This document shows positions 24,839-32,787 of a stretch of DNA of 41,195 nucleotides, in pieces. The first letter of the stretch is position 1. Every line of letters starts with the position of its first letter. Below the pieces are notes generated by a model, which saw nothing but the letters and a program-made list of their open reading frames with translations, ran no database searches and had not been told where the DNA came from. Source of the stretch: an uncultured Geobacter sp. (GTDB taxonomy: Bacteria > Desulfobacterota > Desulfuromonadia > Geobacterales > CAIOGM01); assembly GCA_903857795.1 (NCBI GenBank), contig CAIOGM010000088.1, positions 1 through 41,195 of the forward strand, read 5' to 3'. A program made the position numbers and the translations under genes.

Positions 24839-25704
24839 AAAAGATTCTCTATCTGGACCCCTTTGCCGGGGTAAGCGGCGATATGTTCGTGGGGGCTCTC
24901 CTGGGCCTGGGGGTCGATCTGGAAGCGGTCCGTCGAGACGTGGGATGTCTCAATCTGGAGGGGTTCGAGATCCGGGCCTCACGGGTGACCCGGCAGGGGC
25001 TCGCGGGGACCAAGTTCGACGTCCTTAATCCGGCCACGGGGAGGAGTGTGGACGATCCCCGTGACCATGTTCACGGTCACACTCACGATCATCATCACGA
25101 CCATGGTGAACTCCATGCTCATGGCCAACACCATCACCATGCCGCTGACGAACCCATGCGGCAGAGTCAACGGGGGCTCGGCGAGATCCGGCGGCTCATC
25201 GGGGAGAGCTCCCTCCCTGTCGAGATCGTCGCGGACGTCATGGCGCTCTTCGAGATCATCGGCAGGGCCGAGGCGGCGGTCCATGGAAAGGGGATCGAAG
25301 AGGTCCACTTCCACGAGGTGGGGGCAGTGGACACCATCGTCGATATCGTTGCAGCCGTATCGGCCCTGCACCGTCTGGAGGTGGATGAGGTCGTCTGCGC
25401 TCCCATCCATGTGGGCTCGGGAACGGTGCGCTGCGCCCATGGCCTGCTCCCGGTGCCGGCCCCGGCCACCCTGGAGATCCTCCGGGGGCTACCGATCTAC
25501 GCCACCGAACTGCAGGGGGAGCTGGTCACCCCCACCGGAGCCGCGCTCCTGAGACACTTCTGCTGCCGGTTCGGCCCCCTGCCGCCGCTCCTGGTGGAGG
25601 CCATCGGCTACGGCGCAGGAACCAGGGAGTACGCTCTCCCCAACCTCCTCCGCGCCACCCTGGGGAGAGAGACACTGTTACCGGTGAATCGGCCCGACCG
25701 CTGA
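24835..25704 (+). CDS. larC: Nickel insertion protein LarC, N-terminal part only (LarC1-like)
   Basis: LarC inserts nickel into the pincer precursor in a CTP-dependent reaction. This 289-residue protein has the N-terminal DPFAGVSGDMFVGALLGLG (8-26). A His-rich loop of about 30 residues near 77-106 probably binds metal. EVHFHEVGAVDTIVDIVAA and PVPAPATLEILRG complete the LarC1 core. It stops soon after YALPNLLRATLG. The C-terminal LarC2 domain, about 110-140 residues in full-length LarC and holding the CTP site, is absent. It is not in another frame: the next gene runs inward on the opposite strand from 25732. It may be a truncated gene or a variant with LarC2 encoded elsewhere. No larA lies in this window. 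Confidence 0.88.
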   Translation: MKKILYLDPFAGVSGDMFVGALLGLGVDLEAVRRDVGCLNLEGFEIRASRVTRQGLAGTKFDVLNPATGRSVDDPRDHVHGHTHDHHHDHGELHAHGQHHHHAADEPMRQSQRGLGEIRRLIGESSLPVEIVADVMALFEIIGRAEAAVHGKGIEEVHFHEVGAVDTIVDIVAAVSALHRLEVDEVVCAPIHVGSGTVRCAHGLLPVPAPATLEILRGLPIYATELQGELVTPTGAALLRHFCCRFGPLPPLLVEAIGYGAGTREYALPNLLRATLGRETLLPVNRPDR

Positions 25705-25731
25705 CAAAAATCATTTCACCACCAACTTCAT

Positions 25732-26193
25732 TCAAAACGGCAGATCCGGGTCGGTGGAGAGTTCCCCGGTGATCATGTCGCGAGCCGCCCCTTCCCATTT
25801 CAGCAGCTCCCCCCCTCTCGAACCGGTGAGAGAAGGGACGGGGGAGAGCCGGCTCTGGCCACTCTTCCCCTTCGCCTCTTTCTCCAGCTCCTTCTTCAGG
25901 TAGGACCTGGTAGCTGCGCTCTCCTTCTGCTCCTGCTGCTTCTCCCGGTTGCGCCACTCCTCCTTCTGAATCTTCTGCAGGTCGACCCCCTGAAGCAGAT
26001 GGGCAGAGACCACCGCCAGCTCCTTCTCCCGGTACGAGATCCACCAGCCGGCGTCCGCCATCGACTCCAGGCTGCTCGCGATGGCCGCCAGGAGCTCCGG
26101 GGACGACTCCCGCCAGACCCTGAGACGTTCCTCCCGTATGCGAGAGGCCCATGTTACCTGTTTGGGTGAACCTTGCAGCGTCGGCAGCTTCAT
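25732..26193 (-). CDS. Hypothetical protein with PKQVTWASRIRE-type N-terminus
   Basis: The function is not recognised. The 153-residue protein begins MKLPTLQGSPKQVTWASRIREERL, a short motif I associate with small proteins and N-terminal modules of plasmid or phage-linked genes. DAGWWISYREKELAVV follows near 48. A long highly charged helical stretch (about 72-112, rich in Glu, Lys and Gln) looks like a coiled coil. No signal peptide or membrane segment is present. AAGGA lies about seven bases before ATG 26193. It is convergent with larC, ending 28 nt from its stop. Confidence 0.7.
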   Translation of the reverse strand: MKLPTLQGSPKQVTWASRIREERLRVWRESSPELLAAIASSLESMADAGWWISYREKELAVVSAHLLQGVDLQKIQKEEWRNREKQQEQKESAATRSYLKKELEKEAKGKSGQSRLSPVPSLTGSRGGELLKWEGAARDMITGELSTDPDLPF

Positions 26194-26673
26194 TTAAAAT
26201 CCTTTCCGAGGTAATTTCCGTCTCCCGCTGCCCCTTAAAAAGGGTTTTCCTGGAACCGACGGAGTGGATGTTACTTTTTTCAACATCGGCACCAGTCCGG
26301 CAACCTACTGATAATGAACTGCTTTTAGCAGTTGACGTTATTTTTTCATCTATGCGGTTTCAGGCTCAACTGATTGATATCGAACGACTAAATGCTTTGT
26401 GTTAATAAATTTAACATAAAAACGCCACAGCCACCCCCGGCTCCTCCACCGCCGCCGGATTATTCCCGCAAAATGAACCTGAACACGGCTGTTATCCACG
26501 AAGGACACGAAGAAATCCCAGGATTTCCTTCGTGAAACTTCGTGTCCTTCGTGGATAACTGTTTTTTGGGGTAAATAGTTACATGTTCCACCCGACCCGG
26601 CATGAACCTTGAATGAGGATCAACTGATTACTATGGAGTAGATCCAGAGCCGCTGACTAAAAAAGGTGGAGAT
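26194..26673. other. Intergenic region with palindromic repeat
   Basis: The 480-nt gap is AT-rich at 26200-26420. It holds a perfect long inverted repeat at 26491-26559. An open frame at 26151-26405 on the plus strand has no recognisable domain and starts inside the neighbouring gene. A weak promoter-like pair (TTGAAT at 26609, 17-nt spacer, TATGGA at 26632) could drive the hemerythrin gene. No other gene is seen. Confidence 0.5.
26491..26559. repeat. Perfect 22-bp inverted repeat with nested hairpin
   Basis: GTTATCCACGAAGGACACGA at the left end (26491-26510, arm continuing to 26512) is exactly complementary to 26538-26559. The 25-nt centre itself contains GAAATCC/GGATTTC. The core TTCGTGTCCTTCGTGG looks like a dispersed intergenic repeat. 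Confidence 0.9.
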
Positions 26674-27111
26674 ATGTCATATCAGTTCGACGAAACGCTA
26701 TTTCTTGGCAATGAAGAGATCGACCGACATCACGGGGCGATATTCGAGCAGTACGACAGGCTCACCGACGCGGTCCAACGGGAAGACATGGCGCTCATCA
26801 GGGAGGAGTTGGCCAAGATAATCAGCAGTTGCAGCGGTGAGCATGTGGCCACGGAGGAGAGGCTGATGGAGGAGTACGCCTACCCGCAGATCGACTCCCA
26901 TCGTCAGGCGCATCGGGATCTGGACCGGGTCATCAGCAGCTTGACCGACAGAATAGATCACGACGGCTGCACCGTTGAGATCGCAAAGGAGGCCGTTGAG
27001 TTTCTGTTCCGTTATGTTGTCGGGCATATAAACACCTTCGACCTGGAACTTGCCTCATACATCAGCTACGTCATCGGGACCATGACCACGCTGAATAAAT
27101 TTTCCAGATAA
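26674..27111 (+). CDS. Bacteriohemerythrin
   Basis: This 145-residue four-helix di-iron oxygen-binding protein has all seven expected ligands: H20, H57, E61, H76, H80, H118 and D123. They lie in IDRHHGAIF, GEHVATEERLMEEY, SHRQAHRDL and GHINTFDLE. It is a single domain with no signal peptide, so cytoplasmic. In anaerobes such proteins are thought to buffer or deliver O2, or to sense it. An AGGTGGAG ribosome-binding site precedes the ATG, and a strong hairpin follows the stop. A second hemerythrin is encoded at 36534. Confidence 0.95.
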   Translation: MSYQFDETLFLGNEEIDRHHGAIFEQYDRLTDAVQREDMALIREELAKIISSCSGEHVATEERLMEEYAYPQIDSHRQAHRDLDRVISSLTDRIDHDGCTVEIAKEAVEFLFRYVVGHINTFDLELASYISYVIGTMTTLNKFSR

Positions 27112-27113
27112 CA

Positions 27114-27157
27114 AACGGGGAGTCGGCGTCTCTTCCGGCGCCGACTCCCCGTTGCTT
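27114..27157. terminator. Strong stem-loop terminator between convergent genes
   Basis: AACGGGGAGTCGGCG pairs perfectly with CGCCGACTCCCCGTT around TCTCTTCCGG. The following T-run is poor on the plus strand. It sits between the hemerythrin stop (27111) and the YaaR-like stop (27173). Confidence 0.8.
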
Positions 27158-27172
27158 CGTATCCGTCGCTCT

Positions 27173-27622
27173 CTAGATGCAGTTGCTGAGGATCATCCCC
27201 TTGATATCGCCGATCTCGCTGGCGATCTGAATGTTATAGTGCTGATTGTTCATGGTATTGTGATAGAGATAGTCGGCGCCTTCATCCTTGACGCGCGTAA
27301 TTATCTGAGGCCGCTGGGAAGGGGCGAACAGTTTATCGAGACAATAGGCGAGAGTCGTGACTTTTCTGGCGAATTTCCCGATCGAGTCCTTGAAGCAGTT
27401 GAAATTGTCCAGCGTCGGCTCGTCTTCCAGATTATAACCTGCCTCTTCCAGCTGCGCGGCTATCTCGTCCAGGTCGACATTCTCCGTCTCCGAAATTATC
27501 TTCGCATTTCTTACCGGTTCCTTGACGACCCGCTCTTCAAACAGCCCTTTTTCGAACACGACACGGCTGTTCCTCGGTCTGCTTCTTTGAGGGAGATAAC
27601 GGGTGGTACGGATAATTTCCAT
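27173..27622 (-). CDS. YaaR-like (DUF327) protein
   Basis: This 149-residue cytoplasmic helical protein resembles DUF327/YaaR proteins. It has VDLDEIAAQLEEAGYNLEDEPTLDNF near 48-74, then FKDSIGKFARKVTT. The C-terminal half carries the pattern IITRVKDEGADYLYHNT followed by IASEIGDIKGMIL. The function of the family is not established. The N-terminal 40 residues are basic and variable. No clear ribosome-binding site precedes the ATG. It follows the chemoreceptor gene on the same strand after 128 nt, so co-transcription is possible. Confidence 0.65.
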   Translation of the reverse strand: MEIIRTTRYLPQRSRPRNSRVVFEKGLFEERVVKEPVRNAKIISETENVDLDEIAAQLEEAGYNLEDEPTLDNFNCFKDSIGKFARKVTTLAYCLDKLFAPSQRPQIITRVKDEGADYLYHNTMNNQHYNIQIASEIGDIKGMILSNCI

Positions 27623-27750
27623 GAGCCGCTCACAGGGGTAAGAAATATGGTGCCTGTTATTAGTATTCGGTGTCTCACGGAAAAAATTGAGCGGCTATTG
27701 GTGAAGATCCGGCAAAAACAGCTATTTCCTTGCCGGCGACTCCTCCCGGC

Positions 27751-29853
27751 CTACACAGCTCCCAATTCGAGACAGTGGTATCCGATCCGGACAGCTCCCC
27801 AATGTCTGCCCCGAACCATGATCGGGGTGGAGATATCGTTCATGATTTCGCCGGTGTCCCGGATATAGGTCTGAAGCAGGGAGTCGTCACGATTGAGCGC
27901 CGCCCGCAGTCCGGTACGATCATTGAAGATCCGCTTGGTCCGGTTGTTCAGCTTGTCCTGATCCGGGTCACCGGTCAGCGGTTTTGTGTAACGCCGGTTG
28001 TGACAGGGGACATAGCCGTGATCATCGGCGCAGATGGCGAAGAAAATCCCGCTCTCCCTCTCCAGTATCCGCTCCTGGAGTGCGGCGATCTCCGAATCGA
28101 AGAAGCGGTCAAAGGAGGTGGTGAACTTCTGCGGGGAGGTAGCGGGAACGGGGCGGTAGCTCCGATCGAAAAGCTGCTCCAGGGTAAGCTTGCGTCCTGA
28201 CACCGCCCGCTCCAGCGCAACCTCCACCGAACTCCGCAGTTCGTAAGCTAACTCTTTCATCCGGTCATGGTGGTTCCCCACCCGGAACTTGCCGACGGTG
28301 GAGAAGACCTGCTCTACCACTTGGGCCAGCCGTCCGAACAACTCCCCGTTGGTCTGCATCTGCGTATGAACCGCCGACGCCGATTGGGAGATCTGGTGAA
28401 TCCTCAGGGAGATATCTTCGGTGGTCCGGCTCTGCTCTTCGGTGGCGCACGCGATTTGGTCGATCATCTCCGTGGCCTCCCCGGTGAGCCGGAGGATGTT
28501 CTCCAGGGAATCCCTGGCCGCGACGGATTTGGCGACCCCCTCCTGAACACGCTCCTTCACGAAAAACATGGACGTTTTCGCGGCGGCGCTCTCTTCCTGT
28601 ATGTTCCTGATGATCTGGGAGATCTCCCTGGTCGAGGTCGCCGTCTTGGCGGAGAGACTCTTCACCTCATCGGCGACCACCGCAAATCCCCTCCCATGCT
28701 CTCCGGCCCGGGCCGCCTCGATGGCGGCATTGAGCGCCAGGAGATTGGTCTGATCGGCGATATCCTCGATGAGAGTGGAGATTTCACCGATGGTCCCGGA
28801 TGAAACCGCCAACCGCTCCACCATCTTCAGGGTCTCCACCACACTGCCGCTGATCACCTCCATACAGCTGAACGCCTCCGCCACTGCAACCATCCCCGTG
28901 CCGGCGGCGCCGTCTACCTGGCTCGAGAGATGGGCGGCGCGCTGGGTGTTGGCGGCGACATCGCTCAAGGTGGCGGCCATCTCTTCGGCGGCCACCGCAA
29001 CGGATATGGACTGTTCCTTTTGCTCCGCCGCGGAGGAGACCGTGGCAAGAGTCTCACCATCGACCTTGCAGATGGCGACCGCCGTATACTCGGTCTGCCG
29101 ATAGAGATCGGCGAGGGTCTGCCTGAGCTTGCCGGTCAGGTTATTGATTCCCGCGGCAAGCTGCCCTATTTCGTCGCCGGAACGAACCGGCAGCAGCGCG
29201 GTCAGATCACCCTCTCCATCGGCCAGACGCTTCACCGCATGGGAGCAGGCAAGGATATCCCGCACGATGGTCTGCCTGAAGATGAGCAGCATGCTTCCCA
29301 TCATTGCCAGGAAGAAGACGATCCCGCCCCCCGAGAGGTAGAGGGAGAGCCTCTTGGCGCTTGCATACCCCATGTCAAGGGAAGTCGTGAGCATGATCGC
29401 GCCGAGGTAACGGTGAGCCGTGTCATGGCAGCTCCGGCAACGGCTCTCGTTGGGCAGCGGGATCACGCTATTCAGACTCCGCGTCCCGTCCGCCGTCAGG
29501 GTCCGTTCTTCCCCCCTCCCGCTGGAGAGGGCCGCGACGATCTCCGGGTTCTTCTCCCGCCCCCGACCCCCTGTCTCCACTCCGTCAGCATTGAAGAGCC
29601 GCAGGTCGCTGACAAAATGGCGTCCCTTCATCTCCGTCACGTAGGCGGCTATCTCGGATGATTCCCCCTTCATCATGGCGTCGGTGACACTCTTGGTGAC
29701 GATGGCCGCCAGGTTTCTGCTGTTGCTCACCTGAAGCTCCATGGTCGACCGATACTCCAGCCACAAGGCGAGGCAGCCCATGGCGGAAAAACCGATCACG
29801 AGTGTAGCGCCGATAATTCCGGATACCTTGTACAGCAACACGCTCCGCGGCAT
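27751..29853 (-). CDS. Methyl-accepting chemotaxis protein with periplasmic c-type heme motif
   Basis: This 700-residue chemoreceptor has membrane helices at about 11-33 and 171-193 that bracket a periplasmic domain. The domain holds one heme-attachment motif, CRSCH (139-143). Geobacter chemoreceptors with a PAS-like periplasmic domain and covalent heme are known, so redox or gas sensing is likely. A HAMP-like segment follows at about 195-250. The signalling hairpin is [40 protein letters not shown]. After it comes a C-terminal domain with [31 protein letters not shown] and [13 protein letters not shown], a module found at the end of some chemoreceptors. ATG 29853 has AAGGGG upstream. It is divergent from the multiheme cytochrome. 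Confidence 0.93.
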   Translation of the reverse strand: MPRSVLLYKVSGIIGATLVIGFSAMGCLALWLEYRSTMELQVSNSRNLAAIVTKSVTDAMMKGESSEIAAYVTEMKGRHFVSDLRLFNADGVETGGRGREKNPEIVAALSSGRGEERTLTADGTRSLNSVIPLPNESRCRSCHDTAHRYLGAIMLTTSLDMGYASAKRLSLYLSGGGIVFFLAMMGSMLLIFRQTIVRDILACSHAVKRLADGEGDLTALLPVRSGDEIGQLAAGINNLTGKLRQTLADLYRQTEYTAVAICKVDGETLATVSSAAEQKEQSISVAVAAEEMAATLSDVAANTQRAAHLSSQVDGAAGTGMVAVAEAFSCMEVISGSVVETLKMVERLAVSSGTIGEISTLIEDIADQTNLLALNAAIEAARAGEHGRGFAVVADEVKSLSAKTATSTREISQIIRNIQEESAAAKTSMFFVKERVQEGVAKSVAARDSLENILRLTGEATEMIDQIACATEEQSRTTEDISLRIHQISQSASAVHTQMQTNGELFGRLAQVVEQVFSTVGKFRVGNHHDRMKELAYELRSSVEVALERAVSGRKLTLEQLFDRSYRPVPATSPQKFTTSFDRFFDSEIAALQERILERESGIFFAICADDHGYVPCHNRRYTKPLTGDPDQDKLNNRTKRIFNDRTGLRAALNRDDSLLQTYIRDTGEIMNDISTPIMVRGRHWGAVRIGYHCLELGAV

Positions 29854-29894
29854 GGGCAGCCCCCTTGGGACAGATGTGGAGTTCGATATTCTCA

Positions 29895-29922
29895 GAATAA
29901 ACGGCGGCGGATGACAGAGCAA
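29895..29922 (-). promoter_or_regulatory. Promoter of the heme chemoreceptor gene
   Basis: On the minus strand TTGCTC (29917-29922), then about 16-17 nt, then TATTCT (29895-29900). It predicts a start about 35 nt before the ATG at 29853. Confidence 0.5.
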
Positions 29923-29979
29923 GAACTATTATCATGAAAAGGATTCGAACGGGCGCAACGGAGCAGACCGGAAAAGTTA

Positions 29980-30008
29980 TTGACGAGCGCGTGAGCCATG
30001 GTTACTCT
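29980..30008 (+). promoter_or_regulatory. Weak candidate promoter of the cytochrome-Cache gene
   Basis: TTGACG (29980-29985), a 17-nt spacer and TACTCT (30003-30008). The -35 is good and the -10 is poor, so an activator or another sigma factor may be needed. The leader to ATG 30075 would be about 60 nt. Confidence 0.35.
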
Positions 30009-30074
30009 GTCAACTCACTTACTAGAGATGACCGGCAGACCAACCCGTGGGCGTCACCACCAAGGAGTTCCCCT

Positions 30075-32039
30075 ATGGCCATTCGGAGTAAAATCGGATC
30101 AGCGTGGAACCTGATCAGCCTTGTCGGCATGATCCTGGCGGTCACCGCCGCCGGTCTCATCGTCGTCTTTACCGCCTTCGAGATGCTCACCGAAGCCGAA
30201 CATGCCTACCTGGGGCTCATGACCTTCTTCCTCTTCCCGGGGATGCTCCTCTTCGGGCTGGCGCTGGTCCCCCTGGGGGCGTGGCTGGAGCGCGACAAAC
30301 GGCGGAAATCGGCCATCGAAGGGATGGTTTCCCTGGAGGAGGAGATCCCGCCGTTTCCGACCCTCAACCTGAACGATTCCCACCAGCGCCGCATGTTCAT
30401 CTTCTTCATCACGGCGACGGTCATCTTCGTGATCATCATGGCCATCGCCTCTATCAAGGGATTTGAATTCACCGAGTCCACCACCTTCTGCGGTGAACTC
30501 TGTCATCCGGTCATGACCCCCGAATATACCGCCTGGCAGTACTCTCCCCACGCCAAGGTCAGGTGCGTGGAGTGCCACGTCGGCGCCGGCGCCGCCTGGT
30601 ACGTCAAGGCCAAGATCTCCGGGATGAAGCAGCTCTATGCGGTCCTGTTCCATACCTATCCGGAGACCATCGAGACCCCCATCGACAACCTCCGGCCGGC
30701 CAGGGAGACCTGCGAACACTGCCACTGGCCCGACAAGTTCTCCGTAGCCCGTCAGAAGATCTTCTACCATTACGCCCTTGATGAAGATAACACCCCGCGC
30801 AAGATCGACATGTTGATCCATATCGGCGGCTCTCCCCTGAAGGCGACCTCCAACGGCATTCACTGGCACATCGGGTCGGAGGTCAGCTTCATTGCCCGCG
30901 ACCAGAAACGGCTCTCCATCCCCTATATCGCCGTCAAGGAGAAGAGCGGCAAGGTCACCGAATTCATGGACACCGAGAAGCCGCTCACCAGGGATGAGCT
31001 CGCCAAGGGGAACCGGCGGCTCATGGACTGCACCGACTGCCACAATCGACCGACCCATATCTACCACTCCCCCAGCGAGGGACTGGACCTGAACTTCGTC
31101 TCGAACCTCATCGACCGGAAGCTCCCCTACATCAAGAAGGTCTCCATGGAGGTGCTGGACCGTCCCTACAAGAGCAAGGAGGAGGGTTTCAGCGCCATCA
31201 GCAAGGATATTCCCGCCTTCTACGCCAGGAACTATCCGAAGATCTCCCGGGAGAAGGGGGCGGCCATCAGCGCCGCCGTGCTGCAGGTGAAGGATATCTA
31301 CGAACGGAACTTCTTCCCCGCCATGAAGGTGAAGTGGAACACGTACCCGAATAACATCGGCCACTTCTATACGCCGGGCTGCTTCCGCTGCCACGACGAC
31401 AAACACCGGTCACCCGAAGGGAAGGTGATCTCCAAGAGCTGCGAACTCTGCCACGAGCTCCTGGGGCAGGTCCAGGAGAACATCCCGCCGGGGGCCGTGG
31501 TCAACCAGTTCGTTCATCCGGTGGAGATCGGCGACGAACTCTTCGAGACCAACTGCAGCGACTGCCACTCCAGCGGAAACCATCAGGTCACCGCCGAAGG
31601 GAAGCAGCCGGAAAAGAGCGCCCCACGCCCCGCCGCCGGCCCCCTCTCCTCCGCATCCCAAAGGAATCAGGAAGCGGCAAGGGCCATGGTGAAGAGCGCC
31701 GTGACCTATCTGAAGGCCAACGGCACGGCAAAAACCCTGGTGGAGATCAGCGACAGCAAGGGGCAGTTCGTCAAAGGAGAGCTCTATCTCTTTGTCATCG
31801 ACCTGCAGGGGCGGATGCTCGCTCACGGGGCGAATCAGACCCTGGCGGGGAAGAGCATGATCGACTTCAGGGATCCTGACGGGAAATATTTCTTCAGGGA
31901 TTTCATCCAGGTCGCCCGGAAGGGGAGCGGCTGGGTCGATTATAAATGGATCAACCCCGTGACCAGGAAGACTGAACCCAAGTCGAGCTACGTGGAGTCG
32001 GCCGGCGACATCATCATCGGCTGCGGCGTCTATCACTGA
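30075..32039 (+). CDS. NapC/NirT-type seven-heme cytochrome c with C-terminal Cache-like domain
   Basis: This 654-residue inner-membrane electron-transfer protein has helices at about 11-35, 46-71 and 108-127. Heme motifs follow: one CX3CH (C139-H144, CGELCH) and six CX2CH at 164, 213, 319, 436, 456 and 494. The block ETCEHCHWPDKFS is typical of NapC/NirT relatives that take electrons from the quinone pool. After an Ala/Pro linker (about 510-525), residues 530-654 look like a single Cache sensor domain: AMVKSAVTYLKANG, YLFVIDLQGRMLAHG, then GSGWVDYKW. ATG 30075 has AAGGAG seven bases upstream. The upstream in-frame ATG at 29934 has no good site. It may report or respond to a periplasmic ligand, which is inference. 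Confidence 0.9.
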   Translation: MAIRSKIGSAWNLISLVGMILAVTAAGLIVVFTAFEMLTEAEHAYLGLMTFFLFPGMLLFGLALVPLGAWLERDKRRKSAIEGMVSLEEEIPPFPTLNLNDSHQRRMFIFFITATVIFVIIMAIASIKGFEFTESTTFCGELCHPVMTPEYTAWQYSPHAKVRCVECHVGAGAAWYVKAKISGMKQLYAVLFHTYPETIETPIDNLRPARETCEHCHWPDKFSVARQKIFYHYALDEDNTPRKIDMLIHIGGSPLKATSNGIHWHIGSEVSFIARDQKRLSIPYIAVKEKSGKVTEFMDTEKPLTRDELAKGNRRLMDCTDCHNRPTHIYHSPSEGLDLNFVSNLIDRKLPYIKKVSMEVLDRPYKSKEEGFSAISKDIPAFYARNYPKISREKGAAISAAVLQVKDIYERNFFPAMKVKWNTYPNNIGHFYTPGCFRCHDDKHRSPEGKVISKSCELCHELLGQVQENIPPGAVVNQFVHPVEIGDELFETNCSDCHSSGNHQVTAEGKQPEKSAPRPAAGPLSSASQRNQEAARAMVKSAVTYLKANGTAKTLVEISDSKGQFVKGELYLFVIDLQGRMLAHGANQTLAGKSMIDFRDPDGKYFFRDFIQVARKGSGWVDYKWINPVTRKTEPKSSYVESAGDIIIGCGVYH

Positions 32040-32064
32040 TTCCGGGAAGGTGAGGGGGAAAGAT

Positions 32065-32102
32065 ACAGAGAGCTCCGGGGGATTCCCCCCGGAGCTCTCT
32101 GT
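32065..32102. terminator. Bidirectional terminator between cytochrome and marC genes
   Basis: ACAGAGAGCTCCGGGG pairs with CCCCGGAGCTCTCTGT, a 16-bp perfect stem with a six-base loop, between convergent stops at 32039 and 32131. T-runs are short. Confidence 0.85.
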
Positions 32103-32130
32103 TAACGGTCGTTCCTGCCGGGGATATGCC

Positions 32131-32751
32131 TCAGAGTAGCCGCGGGAACGCCCCCTTGATACCGCTGATGATGAACTGGATCCCCAGGGACAGCGTTATG
32201 AGACCGAAGACCTTGGAGAGGACATCCATTCCCGTCTCCCCCAGGTAACGCATGATGAGCGTGGAGTAGCGGAATGAGACGTAGATGAGAATCGTCATGC
32301 AGACGATGGCGCCAAAGAGCTTCATCTCCAAGGCGTCGGAGTGATGCAGTCGTTCGGTAAAGAGGATGACCGTGGACATGGTGCCGGCGCCGGTGGTGAG
32401 CGGGATCGAAATCGGGATCACCGCAAGGGAGATCATCCGGGAAAAAGAGCCGCCGTTATCCTGCTCCTGGGGCGCCGACTTCATCATGCCCAACCCGGTA
32501 TTGAGCAGGAGGAGGCCGCCGGCTATCCTGAAGGCATCGATGCTGATATCAAAGAAGTCCAGGATGGCCATGCCGGTGAACATGGCGACGGCCATGGTGA
32601 TAAAAGAAGAGAGAGTCGCGATGAAGCAGAGTTTATGCTGTTCACGGGAATCCAACTCCTTGCAGAGGGAGAGATACAGCGGAATAGCCGGAATATTGTT
32701 GGCGACGGCAATGAGCCCGAGCAGATAATGCTGAAACGAAAGCTCATTCAT
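32131..32751 (-). CDS. MarC family integral membrane protein
   Basis: This 206-residue six-helix membrane protein of the MarC/UPF0056 family has an unresolved transport role. Signatures are AVANNIPAIPLYLSL near the N-terminus, GGLLLLNTGLGMM, and ISIPLTTGAGTMSTVI (about 114-129). It ends with a helix containing SKVFGLITLSLGIQFIISGI. AAGGAG lies seven bases before the ATG. It begins 36 nt after the PPK2 gene on the same strand and is probably the last gene of that transcript. Confidence 0.92.
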   Translation of the reverse strand: MNELSFQHYLLGLIAVANNIPAIPLYLSLCKELDSREQHKLCFIATLSSFITMAVAMFTGMAILDFFDISIDAFRIAGGLLLLNTGLGMMKSAPQEQDNGGSFSRMISLAVIPISIPLTTGAGTMSTVILFTERLHHSDALEMKLFGAIVCMTILIYVSFRYSTLIMRYLGETGMDVLSKVFGLITLSLGIQFIISGIKGAFPRLL

Positions 32752-32787
32752 TCAGTTACTCCTTCCATGCTGCTTGAATAGTGCCCA

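Noticed and set aside
25705-25760. Programmed frameshift giving LarC1/LarC2
   Set aside because: No LarC2-like sequence is present in any plus-strand frame after the stop.
26151-26405. 84-codon plus-strand frame in an AT-rich gap
   Set aside because: It starts inside the opposite-strand gene, has no ribosome-binding site and no homology that I recognise.
29934-30074. Upstream start of the cytochrome gene at ATG 29934
   Set aside because: The 47 extra residues are polar with no signal features. ATG 30075 has AAGGAG at proper spacing.
30099-31406. 435-codon minus-strand frame
   Set aside because: Antisense to the multiheme cytochrome, whose heme motifs fix the true frame.
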